DNA of 64,000 nucleotides from Nakamurella antarctica. GTDB lineage: Bacteria > Actinomycetota > Actinomycetes > Mycobacteriales > Nakamurellaceae. The DNA lies in assembly GCF_003860405.1 (NCBI RefSeq), contig NZ_CP034170.1, positions 3,162,001 to 3,226,000 of the forward strand, read 5' to 3'. Shown one piece after another: positions 1 through 8,376 of the stretch (position 1 is the first letter of the stretch; each line of letters opens with the position of its first letter). The notes under the pieces are model-generated. The model was not told the origin of the DNA and searched no databases. It saw nothing but the letters and a program-made list of their open reading frames with translations. Made by a program: the position numbers and the translations under genes.

Positions 1-1254
1 GCGGTTACCAAGCGCACGTCATTCATGCTGTCGGGCGCCCAGCTGGGAATCACCGTCACCGGGCTGCTGGTCGGCTTTGTTGCCGAGCCCCTGATCGGCA
101 AATCCATCGGAGCCCTGCTCGGCGGAGTGGGAATTCCGCTGGGAGTCAGCGTCACAGCGGGCACGATGTTCACGCTGGTGGTGGCCGCGATCGTGCAGAT
201 GATCTTTGGGGAGCTCTACCCCAAGAACCTCGCCATCGCCAGCCCGGAGGCCCTTTCGCGCCGCCTCGCGCGCTCCACGACGGCTTACCTCATGCTGTTC
301 GGCTGGCTGATCACTGTTTTCGACGCCGCCGCCAATGCGCTGCTGCGCCTGCTGCGCATCACGCCTGTCCATGACGTAGACACGAGCGCGACCGCCGAAG
401 ACCTCGAACGCATCGTGGCCGACTCGCACGCCAGCGGCGACCTGCCAGCCGAGTTGTCGCTGATGATCGACCGCATCCTCGATTTTCCCAAGCGCGACGT
501 CGAGCACGCGATGATCCCCCGCTCACTTGTCGATACCGTCTCACCGGCAACCACCATCGGAGAAGTGCGGGCGATGATGGCCCGTGCTCATACGCGCTAT
601 CCCGTGGTGGACAACGACAGTCAGCCGCTCGGCGTCGTACATCTGGCCGACGTGCTTGCCACCGCGCTGCCTACCGGTTCGCCCGTGACGAGCATCATGC
701 GGCCGGCATCCGTTCTGCCGTCCCTGATGGCGCTACCGGATGCGCTCGCCGCACTGACCAGCTCGAAGAGCGAACTCGCGTGCGTCATCGACGAATATGG
801 CGGATTCGCCGGGGTGCTGACCCTGGAGGACCTCGCCGAGGAAGTAGTCGGCGAAATCACCGACGAACATGACGACGACGCGGCGCCTTCGGTTCGGAGC
901 GACGGCGTCAACGTGTGGCAGATGGACGGTGACGTACAGGTTGATGAGATGCACCGGGCGATCGGTTACGAGCTGCCCGAAGGTGACTTCGAGACTGTGG
1001 CCGGACTCATCATTTCCCATGTGGGCGGGCTGCCCCGCTTGGGCCAGCGGGTGGTCATTGAGCTGCCGCACGACCCGGCAGACCTGGTGCACGACGTCGA
1101 AAAGAACCGCTTTCTCGAGGTCGACGTACTCGCGATCGCACGGCATGTGCCGAGCCAAGTGCGGGTCACCCTTGTAACGCGCGACGGGGCGGACTCCCCG
1201 CCGCCCGATGCGCCAATAAATCCGAGAACAGACTGTGGGGATGAAAACCGATGA
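1..1254 (+). CDS. CNNM/CorC-family membrane protein (HlyC/CorC type), 5' end cut by window edge
   Basis: The frame is open from base 1, so the true start lies outside the window; 417 residues are visible. It has the tail of a DUF21 membrane domain (hydrophobic helices to about residue 120), a pair of CBS domains (about 165-285) and a C-terminal CorC_HlyC domain (about 300-390). Family members are linked to Mg2+/Co2+ homeostasis, usually as efflux or its regulators, in the cytoplasmic membrane. The stop overlaps the ATG of the next gene by 4 bp (ATGA), and that gene is of the same family, so the two are probably co-transcribed and may form a heteromer. Family assignment is sound; the transported ion is not readable from sequence. 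Confidence 0.88.
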   Translation, partial: AVTKRTSFMLSGAQLGITVTGLLVGFVAEPLIGKSIGALLGGVGIPLGVSVTAGTMFTLVVAAIVQMIFGELYPKNLAIASPEALSRRLARSTTAYLMLFGWLITVFDAAANALLRLLRITPVHDVDTSATAEDLERIVADSHASGDLPAELSLMIDRILDFPKRDVEHAMIPRSLVDTVSPATTIGEVRAMMARAHTRYPVVDNDSQPLGVVHLADVLATALPTGSPVTSIMRPASVLPSLMALPDALAALTSSKSELACVIDEYGGFAGVLTLEDLAEEVVGEITDEHDDDAAPSVRSDGVNVWQMDGDVQVDEMHRAIGYELPEGDFETVAGLIISHVGGLPRLGQRVVIELPHDPADLVHDVEKNRFLEVDVLAIARHVPSQVRVTLVTRDGADSPPPDAPINPRTDCGDENR

Positions 1255-2279
1255 GTAGCGGTCTCGTCGTCACACTCGTCACCATCGCACTCATCGTGCT
1301 CACAGCGTTCTTCGTCATCATCGAATTCGGGTTACTCGGTGCCCGCCGCCATCGGCTCGAGGAGCGGGCGGCGACCAACCGGTCGGCCCGGGCCGCCCTC
1401 AAAGGCGTCAACGAGTTGACCCTCATGCTCGCCGGTGCGCAGCTCGGGATTACTGCGTGCACCTTCGCCCTTGGCGCAGTGACCAAGCCCGCCCTCGATG
1501 CGTGGCTCGGACCTATCTTCACCGGCTGGGGGCTGCCCGACTGGGCTGGTGGCGGGCTGGCGTTTGGGCTCTCCCTGCTCATCGTCACCTTCCTGCACCT
1601 CGTTGTCGGCGAGATGGCGCCGAAATCGTGGGCCATCGCGCACCCTGAGACCGCCGCCACGGCAACCGGTATCCCCTCGCGGCTCTACATCGCGATATTC
1701 CGGCCGTTGCTCGGCTGGGTCAACAACATAGCCAACTCCCTCGTCCGCGCGTCAGGTGTGGAGCCCGTCGAAAGCGCTGCGGTCGGTGGTCAGAACGCAG
1801 CCACCATCAGGCATTTGGTCGAGCTATCGGCCCAGGCGGGAACCCTAGAGCTGGCATACCAGTTGCCACTCGAAGGCGTTATCGAACTTCAGACCCTGCG
1901 GCTCGACGCCTTGGTCCAGGTGGGTACCGCACCGACGGCGGTACCGGCGACGGCCACCGTGGCCGACGTGCAGGCCGCGGCGGCATCATCCGGCCACATG
2001 CGCATCCTTCTCGGGGCCCCGGAAGCCGCTGTGCCCCGGGTGATCCATGTGCGCGACACCCTGCTCGAAGCCTCGCATGCGGCCGCAGCTCCCCTGGCGC
2101 GCGACGCGCTTGTGCTGCCAGCGGCCACGCCCGTGTACGAGACGCTTGCCCGCATGCGCGCGGGCAGCCAACAGTTGGCTATCGTCATCGAGGACGGACG
2201 ATTTGTTGGCGTCGTGTCGCTCTCCGACGTACTGCATCGCGTGCTGCCGCGCACCGAAGGTGAACCCGTCTTCCGCTAG
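1251..2279 (+). CDS. CNNM-family membrane protein lacking the CorC domain
   Basis: 342 residues. An N-terminal DUF21 transmembrane domain (first helix about residues 5-25, further helices to about 165) is followed by a degenerate CBS-domain pair (about 200-335). The protein stops right after the second CBS repeat, so the C-terminal CorC_HlyC domain of its upstream paralogue is missing. It overlaps the preceding gene by 4 bp. Actinobacteria often carry such tandem pairs, one long and one short; I infer a joint role in divalent-cation homeostasis. The start is fixed by the ATGA overlap. Confidence 0.85.
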   Translation: MSSGLVVTLVTIALIVLTAFFVIIEFGLLGARRHRLEERAATNRSARAALKGVNELTLMLAGAQLGITACTFALGAVTKPALDAWLGPIFTGWGLPDWAGGGLAFGLSLLIVTFLHLVVGEMAPKSWAIAHPETAATATGIPSRLYIAIFRPLLGWVNNIANSLVRASGVEPVESAAVGGQNAATIRHLVELSAQAGTLELAYQLPLEGVIELQTLRLDALVQVGTAPTAVPATATVADVQAAAASSGHMRILLGAPEAAVPRVIHVRDTLLEASHAAAAPLARDALVLPAATPVYETLARMRAGSQQLAIVIEDGRFVGVVSLSDVLHRVLPRTEGEPVFR

Positions 2280-2299
2280 TTCGTGTTACCGAAGGGCAT

Positions 2300-3715
2300 A
2301 TGAACGCCAAAAACCCCACCCTGCCTGGCCTCGTCCTGCGTTCGAAACAGGGCAGGTTGGTCCTGTGGTCAACGGTGTTGGCCAGCGGGATGGCGCTGCT
2401 CGACGGCAGCGTGGTCAATGTGGCGCTGCCCCGAATCGGCCGAGATCTGAGCGTCGGCCTGACGAGCCTGCAGTGGATGGTCAATGCCTACACGTTGACG
2501 TTGTCGGGTCTGCTGCTGCTCGGCGGCTCCCTCGGCGACCGAATGGGGCGCCGCAAGATCTTCCTGTTCGGCGTGGTCTGGTTCGCGATCGCGTCACTGG
2601 GATGCGCGCTCTCCCCCACCGGCGAGGTGTTGATCGGGATGCGCGCCGTCCAAGGCGTCGGGGCAGCGCTGTTGACCCCAGGCTCCCTCGCAATTTTGGA
2701 GGCGGTGTTCCGAAAGGAGGATCGCGCCGAGGCGGTCGGGTCGTGGTCTGGCCTCGGCGGGATCGCAGCGGCGGCCGGACCGCTGCTGGGTGGTGTATTG
2801 GTCGGCGTGGCGCCGTGGGGGTGGCGCCTGATCTTCCTGCTGAACCTGCCGATCGCTGCGGCCGTGGTGTGGATCGGATCGAGGGCGATCCCCGAGAACA
2901 GAGATGACGGCGCCACCGGCAAGCTCGACATTTCGGGAGCCGCGCTGGCTGCGATCGGACTCGCAGGTGTGACGTACGCGCTGACGGAGGGACCGGCTAC
3001 CGGTTGGCCGCCCGTGACGGTGGCGTGCGCTGCACTCGGGGTGGCTATTCTCGCCGGGTTCGTCATCAACGAAAAATACCGACAGGCACCCATGATGCCG
3101 CTGGAACTGTTTGCAGCGAAACAGTTCTCGGCAGCAAACGCGGTGACCTTCGCGGTGTACGCGGCGCTGGCCGGCACCTTCTTCATCCTGCCCCTACGCC
3201 TGCAACAGGTCTCGGGATTCAGCCCACTGCTGGCCGGGACTTGTTTGCTGCCGACACCGATCTTGATGCTGTTGTTCTCGGCGCGGATGGGCCGATTGGC
3301 GACCCGCATCGGCCCGCGGATTCCCATGACGGTCGGACCCATCGTGTCCGGCTGCGGGATATACCTTATGTCAATCCTGAGCCCGGACACGTCATTCGGG
3401 TGGGTAGTGCTTGCTGTCACGGTGTTTTCGACCGGGCTCACGGTTACTGTGGCGCCGTTGACATCGACCGTACTGGGCGCGGCTCCGCCGGCGCGCATCG
3501 GGGTCGCCTCTGCCGTCAACAACGGTGTCGCCCGGGTCGCTGGCCTCCTAGCCGTAGCCGCCCTGCCCGCGGTGGTCGGAATTACGACGGGAGTGACCGC
3601 CGACCGACTGGCGCTGGCCGCCGACTACAGCCACGCGTTGCTGATCTCGGCGGTGCTGTGCGCGGGCGGCGGGGCACTGGCGTTCTTCACCATCAGTAAT
3701 GGGAAGCGAGCATAG
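2300..3715 (+). CDS. MFS drug exporter, DHA2 (EmrB/QacA) family
   Basis: 471 residues, almost entirely hydrophobic, with about 14 predicted membrane segments as in the DHA2 family. The segment near residue 35 has the family motif LDGSVVNVALP, and the loop between helices 2 and 3 has GDRMGRRK, the conserved MFS motif A. Motif C-like glycines occur in helix 5 (GLGGIAAAAGPLLGG). Members export cationic drugs, dyes or antibiotics by proton antiport across the cytoplasmic membrane. It starts 20 bp after the CNNM gene with a GAAGGG ribosome site and could be in the same transcript. Substrate unknown. Confidence 0.88.
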   Translation: MNAKNPTLPGLVLRSKQGRLVLWSTVLASGMALLDGSVVNVALPRIGRDLSVGLTSLQWMVNAYTLTLSGLLLLGGSLGDRMGRRKIFLFGVVWFAIASLGCALSPTGEVLIGMRAVQGVGAALLTPGSLAILEAVFRKEDRAEAVGSWSGLGGIAAAAGPLLGGVLVGVAPWGWRLIFLLNLPIAAAVVWIGSRAIPENRDDGATGKLDISGAALAAIGLAGVTYALTEGPATGWPPVTVACAALGVAILAGFVINEKYRQAPMMPLELFAAKQFSAANAVTFAVYAALAGTFFILPLRLQQVSGFSPLLAGTCLLPTPILMLLFSARMGRLATRIGPRIPMTVGPIVSGCGIYLMSILSPDTSFGWVVLAVTVFSTGLTVTVAPLTSTVLGAAPPARIGVASAVNNGVARVAGLLAVAALPAVVGITTGVTADRLALAADYSHALLISAVLCAGGGALAFFTISNGKRA

Positions 3716-3737
3716 CCGTAATGGGTGGCGGTGCCCG

Positions 3738-4424
3738 TCACGTGGCGAACGACTCGAGGTCCGTCAGCATTCGGCTCACCGACGCGGGCTGGTCCGTGTT
3801 ATCTAGCAGACGCAGAAGCGACTGCCGCGCAAGCGCTTTCAGCCCGGGAGCTACCTTGCCAGTGATCTTGATCGACCCAAACGCGAGCGCCGCGATCACC
3901 TTGTCCGTGGTAGCTGGCCCGCCCACGGACCAGTAGTCCACGTCGGTCGATTCGCCCGGCGGGTGGAAAGGCATCTCCCATTTTTGAACGACGATCACCT
4001 CCGCGAAGGTCGACAGATCGACGGGCTGATCTTCTTGCAGAGCCGTCGTCAGTCGTACAAGTGCCTCCGCCCCGTCATCGCTCCCGAAGGGCGACTCCTC
4101 CTCGGCGATATCCAAGTACAGCTCGTCGGTGAAGTGCGCCAGGAAGCTGGGATGCGTAGTGAGCGGATGCGGGCCGAACTCCCCAACATCGAAGTACCAC
4201 TGCGCCAGCGGGTCGAAGGTGGGGTCCAAGACATAGCCAGCCTGCTTCTTCGCGGCGATCAGGTCGTTAGCCGAATCGATCGCGCTCTCGACATCGAGAT
4301 TCTCGAGAAGTTGCCATTCCCCAGGCGTGCCAACGGTTCCACTATGGATAGCGCAGTATTCGTCGGCGACGTTGATTGTCCAGTACTGCCGCTGCTTGCC
4401 CGCGGTGACGAAAGCTTGGGTCAC
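3738..4424 (-). CDS. WGR-like domain protein of unknown function
   Basis: 228 residues from the chosen GTG, which has AGGACA about 9 bases upstream; a GTG five codons earlier (4439) has no ribosome site. Residues about 10-65 resemble a WGR domain: a KQRQYWTI strand, a GTVGTPGEW turn in place of W-G-R-I-G, and an AAKKQAGYV end matching the usual K-kx-GY. The rest (about 75-228) is acidic and not recognised. WGR domains bind nucleic acid in PARP and MolR proteins, but stand-alone bacterial versions are uncharacterised. It is convergent with the exporter and divergent from the alarmone synthetase. Confidence 0.6.
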   Translation of the reverse strand: MTQAFVTAGKQRQYWTINVADEYCAIHSGTVGTPGEWQLLENLDVESAIDSANDLIAAKKQAGYVLDPTFDPLAQWYFDVGEFGPHPLTTHPSFLAHFTDELYLDIAEEESPFGSDDGAEALVRLTTALQEDQPVDLSTFAEVIVVQKWEMPFHPPGESTDVDYWSVGGPATTDKVIAALAFGSIKITGKVAPGLKALARQSLLRLLDNTDQPASVSRMLTDLESFAT

Positions 4425-4532
4425 GGAAATTGTCCTCACTGTTGTTACCGAGTTGGCTTCAAGCCTGGGGCCTACCAGTATGCCAACTCACCGCTTTGTA
4501 TGCTGACCTCAGACACCAGTCGAGGGAGTGTT

Positions 4533-5273
4533 GTGCCAGCCGAGAAAGACAGCGGTAAAAGCTTTTCGCAGCTCCGCGAGGAGTTCACGCGGTTTGTGAT
4601 GGGGTACAAATTCGGCATCGACGAGATCATGACGAAGATCAACATCCTGCGCGAAGAGTTCAACCACGTTCACGAATACAACCCGATCGAATATGTCGGC
4701 TCTCGGCTCAAGTCCCCGGAGAGCATCCTTGCCAAAGCGCTACGCAAAGGTTGCCCGATCACCATGGACGACATCCGAGACCAGATCCTGGATATTGCCG
4801 GGATCCGCGTCACGTGCAGCTTCCTGTCCGACACCTACAAGATTCGGGACATGATTGCGGCCCAGCACGACATCACTGTGTTGTTGGAGCGGGACTACAT
4901 CGCGAACCCAAAACCCAACGGGTACAAGAGTTTGCACCTCATCGTGTCGGTTCCTGTCTACATGTCCGACCGGGTGGTGCAGGTGACGGTCGAGATCCAG
5001 ATCCGCACTATCGCAATGGACTTCTGGGCTAGCTTGGAGCACAAGATCTTCTACAAGTACCGCGGCAGCGTCCCGGCGGCGATGGTGGAAGAGCTGGCCC
5101 AGGCAGCGGCGGCGGCCAACGCACTCGACAAGCAGATGGAAAAGCTGCATGTGGGGATCACGCAGATCAAGCGTGCGGGAGCCCCCGAACAGCGAGCCCT
5201 GCCCGCAGGCGACCTCAGCCAACTCGTCATTCCGCAGGCGCTGCTGGACGCGCTGCAGTCGTACAGGCGGTAG
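4533..5273 (+). CDS. Small alarmone synthetase (RelA/SpoT-domain GTP pyrophosphokinase)
   Basis: 246 residues from the GTG at 4533, which follows GAGGGAG by 4 bases; the open frame extends further upstream but the homology does not. A single RelA_SpoT synthetase domain spans about residues 45-185, with KPNGYKSLHL and VEIQIRTIAMDFWASLEHK, the pyrophosphate-transfer and GTP-binding motifs. There is no HD hydrolase, TGS or ACT domain, so this is a RelP/RelQ-type small alarmone synthetase making (p)ppGpp in the cytosol. C-terminal helices (about 190-246) should drive oligomerisation. A bifunctional Rel is expected elsewhere in the genome. Confidence 0.88.
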   Translation: MPAEKDSGKSFSQLREEFTRFVMGYKFGIDEIMTKINILREEFNHVHEYNPIEYVGSRLKSPESILAKALRKGCPITMDDIRDQILDIAGIRVTCSFLSDTYKIRDMIAAQHDITVLLERDYIANPKPNGYKSLHLIVSVPVYMSDRVVQVTVEIQIRTIAMDFWASLEHKIFYKYRGSVPAAMVEELAQAAAAANALDKQMEKLHVGITQIKRAGAPEQRALPAGDLSQLVIPQALLDALQSYRR

Positions 5274-5311
5274 TGGGTCCTGGTAATTGGGCCCAGCCTG
5301 TGACCGTAGTG

Positions 5312-5352
5312 GGAATCTGGGGCCATTAGCCCGATTTTGGCGGGTTGCCCAG
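5312..5352. repeat. Copy A of a dispersed palindromic repeat
   Basis: The 22 bases at 5312-5333 match 21122-21143 at 20 of 22 positions and 22112-22133 more loosely. The following bases (CGGGTTGCCCAG at 5341-5352) form a degenerate inverted arm. It lies between the convergent 3' ends of the alarmone synthetase and dcd genes, where it may also act as a terminator. See copies at 21.1 and 22.1 kb. Confidence 0.65.
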
Positions 5353-5378
5353 CGGCCCGCCTGCCGCGAGTCCCACGT

Positions 5379-5960
5379 TCAGCGCTGGGTGGAGTCCCGG
5401 CGGAAGTTCATGTACGCCCGCGACGGTGTCGGGCCGCGCTGCCCCTGATAGCGGGAACCGTAGATTTCGCTACCGTAAGGGTGCATCGAGGGGCTGGAGA
5501 GACGGAACAGGCACAGCTGGCCAATCTTCATCCCCGGCCACAACGTGATCGGCAGGTTCGCCACGTTGGACAGCTCGAGCGTGATGTGGCCGGAGAACCC
5601 CGGATCGATGAACCCGGCCGTCGAGTGGGTGAGGAGCCCCAGGCGGCCGAGCGAGGATTTCCCTTCGAGTCGGCCGGCGATGTCGTCGGGCAAGCTCACG
5701 GCCTCGAAGGTTGATCCCAGGACGAACTCGCCGGGGTGCAGCACGAAGGGATCATCGCCTTCTGGCTCCACCAACGATGTCAGGTCGTCCTGCTGGACCG
5801 ATGGGTCAATGTGGGTGTACTTGGAGTTGTTGAACACTCGGAACATGCGGTCCAACCGAACGTCAACGCTCGAGGGCTGGACGAGCGACGGGTCGAATGG
5901 GTCGAGGCCCAACCGTCCGTTGTCGATTTCGGCAAGGAGGTCGCGATCGGACAGCAGCAT
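5379..5960 (-). CDS. dcd: dCTP deaminase, probably dUMP-forming
   Basis: 193 residues, the usual length. Motifs of the dCTP deaminase/dUTPase superfamily are present: [10 protein letters not shown] near residue 30, [11 protein letters not shown] with the conserved K-S-S-x-x-R near 100, and a [15 protein letters not shown] stretch carrying the catalytic glutamate near 125. The enzyme supplies dUMP for thymidylate synthesis; the actinobacterial form (known from Mycobacterium tuberculosis) both deaminates and cleaves the triphosphate, and this protein resembles it. ATG start with GATAAGG upstream. tRNA-Gly lies divergently behind it. Confidence 0.95.
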   Translation of the reverse strand: MLLSDRDLLAEIDNGRLGLDPFDPSLVQPSSVDVRLDRMFRVFNNSKYTHIDPSVQQDDLTSLVEPEGDDPFVLHPGEFVLGSTFEAVSLPDDIAGRLEGKSSLGRLGLLTHSTAGFIDPGFSGHITLELSNVANLPITLWPGMKIGQLCLFRLSSPSMHPYGSEIYGSRYQGQRGPTPSRAYMNFRRDSTQR

Positions 5961-6037
5961 GGGGAAACCTTATCGCAGCACCGCAGGCCATGCCCCTTGC
6001 CACTTGCTGAAGGTCTGGGTTGCAGCACTGCTGCAGG

Positions 6038-6043
6038 TATAGT
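6038..6043 (+). promoter_or_regulatory. Possible -10 box for tRNA-Gly
   Basis: TATAGT lies 19 bases before the mature tRNA 5' end. No -35 hexamer sits at a normal distance: TTGCAG at 6020 is only 12 bases away. Tentative. Confidence 0.3.
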
Positions 6044-6062
6044 CACCGATGGTGCAAGCCCC

Positions 6063-6136
6063 GCGGGTGTAGTTCAGTGGCAGAACTTCAGCTTCCCAAG
6101 CTGATAGCGCGAGTTCGATTCTCGTCACCCGCTCCA
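6063..6136 (+). tRNA. tRNA-Gly, anticodon CCC
   Basis: A full cloverleaf can be folded by hand. The acceptor stem 6063-6069 pairs with 6126-6132 in 7 of 7 positions. The D stem is GTTC/GAAC (6072-6086). The anticodon stem TCAGC/GCTGA (6088-6092, 6100-6104) encloses loop TTCCCAA, giving anticodon CCC at 6095-6097 for codon GGG. The T stem is 6109-6113/6121-6125 with loop TTCGATT. The discriminator is T6133 and CCA (6134-6136) is encoded. No intron. Confidence 0.96.
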
Positions 6137-6224
6137 CATATCCCCCGCGCGCGGACCTACCCCCGCGCGCGCACCCCCCGTCGATGCATTCAACGAGGGA
6201 CGCGCACGCGGTCAGGCGTACAGG

Positions 6225-7148
6225 TCAGCGGAGGGTGACAACAACCTTGCCGTTGGGACCGCCGGTGCGGGCATATACGAATGCGGCAACGACATCGTCA
6301 ATCGGGAAGCTGCTGTCGACAACGGGCCGGATCGTGCCGTCAGAGATCAGCTGTGCGATTTCGGTGAGTTGCTTTCCATTGGGTTCCATGAAGAACGTGT
6401 GGAAACTGACGCCGCGGTCGGCGGCGAGCCCGCTCGGTGCCTCGCCCTTGATGGAGACGACCGTGCCGCCCGCCTTGACGGCGTCGAATGATCGTTTCAG
6501 GGTGTCGTCGCCGAGCATGTCGAAGACGAGGTCGTACTTTTCGGCGGCGTCTTCGAACCGTTCGCTCGCATAGTCGATAAATTGGTCTGCCCCAAGGCCC
6601 AGGACCAGATCCTTGTTTTTCGCACTGGCGGTTGTCGCGACCCAGGCCCCCGCGTTCTTAGCAATTTGGATCGCCAACGTGCCAACGCCGCCTGAGCCGG
6701 CATGGATCAATACTCGTTGGCCGGCCTTGAGGCCACCCTTGTCGAACAGCGCCTGCCAGGCGGTGAGCCCAGCCAGCGGAACGCCCGCCGCTTCAGCATG
6801 GGAGATGTTGGCGGGTTTCAGCGCGAGATCGGTCGCTTTCACCGCCGAAAACTCGGCCATCGTCCCGGCTTGCATCCCGTTGGCACGGGCGAACACTTCG
6901 TCACCGACGGCGAACCCATGGGCGCCAGATCCCACCTCGGTGACGACGCCGGACACGTCATAGCCGACGATCCAGGGGAGTGTGTACGGCAGTTGCTCCT
7001 TCATGTACCCCGCCATCACAATCCAATCGATCGGATTGATCGCTGCTGCATGCACTTCGACCATCACACTGTCCCCTGGGAGATCAGGCCTCTCGACATC
7101 GGCGACCTCTAGGTCTTTGCCGTATTCGCGCAAGATTGCTGCCTTCAT
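6225..7148 (-). CDS. Zinc-independent MDR oxidoreductase (quinone-reductase type)
   Basis: 307 residues from the ATG at 7148, preceded by AGGGGAG; the open frame extends 19 codons further without support. The N-terminal GroES-like fold (about 1-120) contains AAINPIDW and GYDVSGVV, and the Rossmann half (about 125-270) has HAGSGGVGTLAIQIAK, the NADPH-binding glycine motif. No zinc-binding cysteine cluster is present, placing it in the quinone oxidoreductase/zeta-crystallin branch. It probably reduces quinones or enones with NADPH. Physiological substrate unknown; it stands alone. Confidence 0.88.
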   Translation of the reverse strand: MKAAILREYGKDLEVADVERPDLPGDSVMVEVHAAAINPIDWIVMAGYMKEQLPYTLPWIVGYDVSGVVTEVGSGAHGFAVGDEVFARANGMQAGTMAEFSAVKATDLALKPANISHAEAAGVPLAGLTAWQALFDKGGLKAGQRVLIHAGSGGVGTLAIQIAKNAGAWVATTASAKNKDLVLGLGADQFIDYASERFEDAAEKYDLVFDMLGDDTLKRSFDAVKAGGTVVSIKGEAPSGLAADRGVSFHTFFMEPNGKQLTEIAQLISDGTIRPVVDSSFPIDDVVAAFVYARTGGPNGKVVVTLR

Positions 7149-7392
7149 CGTTACTCCCCTACAAATGTTTTTGTCCGGACATCGGAACGGTTCCGGTACC
7201 CACAAGACTCATAACCCCCACGGGCGCCAGATTATGCCGGAGGACCTACGGGCCGCTTGCGCACCAAAGCTCAGCTACACGCGCCCCGCCCGGAGTGACC
7301 CCTGCACTAAGGCTCATTTTTCCTCTCGGCACAGACTTCAAGCTTGCAGCTTCTGCACCTCACTGGCACGCCTGTTCGACTAAGCTCAGGAG

Positions 7393-8037
7393 ATGGCAGC
7401 ACCTTCGCAGGCATCACTTTTCGACTTCGATGACGTCCCCACCGTCAGGCCTCTTGCCGGTGTCATCAGGAGAACCGAACTCGCTGGCGGCGCCTGGGTC
7501 GATATCCGGCCGGGCTGGGTCGGCGGATCGGACGCACTGTTCGAGGAGTTGGCTCTCGCGGTCCCGTGGCACGGCGAACGCCGCCAGATGTACGACCGGG
7601 AGGTCGCTGTGCCGCGGCTTCTCTGCTTCTACGACGAGTCTGCATCTCTCCCCAACCCTGCCTTGGTGGCCGCGAAGGCGATGCTCGACGACTATTACCG
7701 CGAAGAGTTGGGCGAACCCTTCAGCACCGCTGGTATGTGTCTTTACCGCGATGGAAACGACAGCGTCGCGTGGCACGGGGACACCATTGGGCGCAGCAAA
7801 ACCGAAGACACCATGGTCGCGATTCTTTCTCTCGGCGCTCCACGGTCACTTCTGTTGCGGCAGCGCCCGATCGACGGCACTATCACGGCCCCCCCGGTAA
7901 AATACGGTCTCGGCCACGGCGACCTGATCGTGATGGGCGGATCTTGTCTACGCACCTGGGAGCATGCTATCCCGAAGACCTCGCGGCCGGTCGGCCCCCG
8001 CATTAGCGTTCAGTTCCGCCCCCGGGGCGTGCGGTAA
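7393..8037 (+). CDS. AlkB-like 2-oxoglutarate/Fe(II) dioxygenase
   Basis: 214 residues, typical for AlkB. The iron ligands are visible: WHGD near residue 128 (H-x-D) and EHAIPK near residue 197. RISVQFR near the C-terminus supplies the arginines that bind 2-oxoglutarate, and MCLYRDGNDSVAWHGD is the conserved strand region. Such enzymes remove alkyl groups from 1-methyladenine and 3-methylcytosine in DNA or RNA by oxidation. No ada gene is adjacent, so inducibility cannot be judged. ATG start after CAGGAG. Confidence 0.92.
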   Translation: MAAPSQASLFDFDDVPTVRPLAGVIRRTELAGGAWVDIRPGWVGGSDALFEELALAVPWHGERRQMYDREVAVPRLLCFYDESASLPNPALVAAKAMLDDYYREELGEPFSTAGMCLYRDGNDSVAWHGDTIGRSKTEDTMVAILSLGAPRSLLLRQRPIDGTITAPPVKYGLGHGDLIVMGGSCLRTWEHAIPKTSRPVGPRISVQFRPRGVR

Positions 8038-8048
8038 GAGAGAGTCGG

Positions 8049-8324
8049 TCAGGCTAAATCGTCGGAACCGCCGAAGAACTTCGTCCGCCGAGTGGCTGGC
8101 CCGCGAACAATGCTGTCCAAGTTGTAGGTTTTCCTCATCAGCGACACCACATACGCGGTGGCAGCTACCGCAAGGAACACACCAATCCAGCCGTAGAGCG
8201 GTCCAGCAAAAAACGCCACCACGATAAAGAACACGGCCGGGCAGGCGACAAAAAGCCACGCGCAGCCCATGGCAAAGCGACGATTTTTAGCCGCCTCGAG
8301 GCGCATATCCTGTTCGTCGTCCAT
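8049..8324 (-). CDS. Small two-helix membrane protein
   Basis: 91 residues. Two hydrophobic segments (about 18-38 and 41-60) follow a charged N-terminus with MDDEQDMRLEAAKNRR. The C-terminal tail is basic and presumably cytoplasmic. ATG with GCAGG just upstream. It is convergent with the AlkB gene, with only 11 bp between stops. Similar short DUF-type membrane proteins are common in actinobacteria; no function can be assigned. Confidence 0.6.
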   Translation of the reverse strand: MDDEQDMRLEAAKNRRFAMGCAWLFVACPAVFFIVVAFFAGPLYGWIGVFLAVAATAYVVSLMRKTYNLDSIVRGPATRRTKFFGGSDDLA

Positions 8325-8376
8325 GCCTGCAGGTTACAAGGTCTGGGTCGGCGGAACCGGAAAGCGGGGCCTCCCG

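Noticed and set aside
6020-6043. Full sigma-70-type promoter for tRNA-Gly
   Set aside because: The TTGCAG to TATAGT spacing is 12 bases, too short; only the -10 box was kept.
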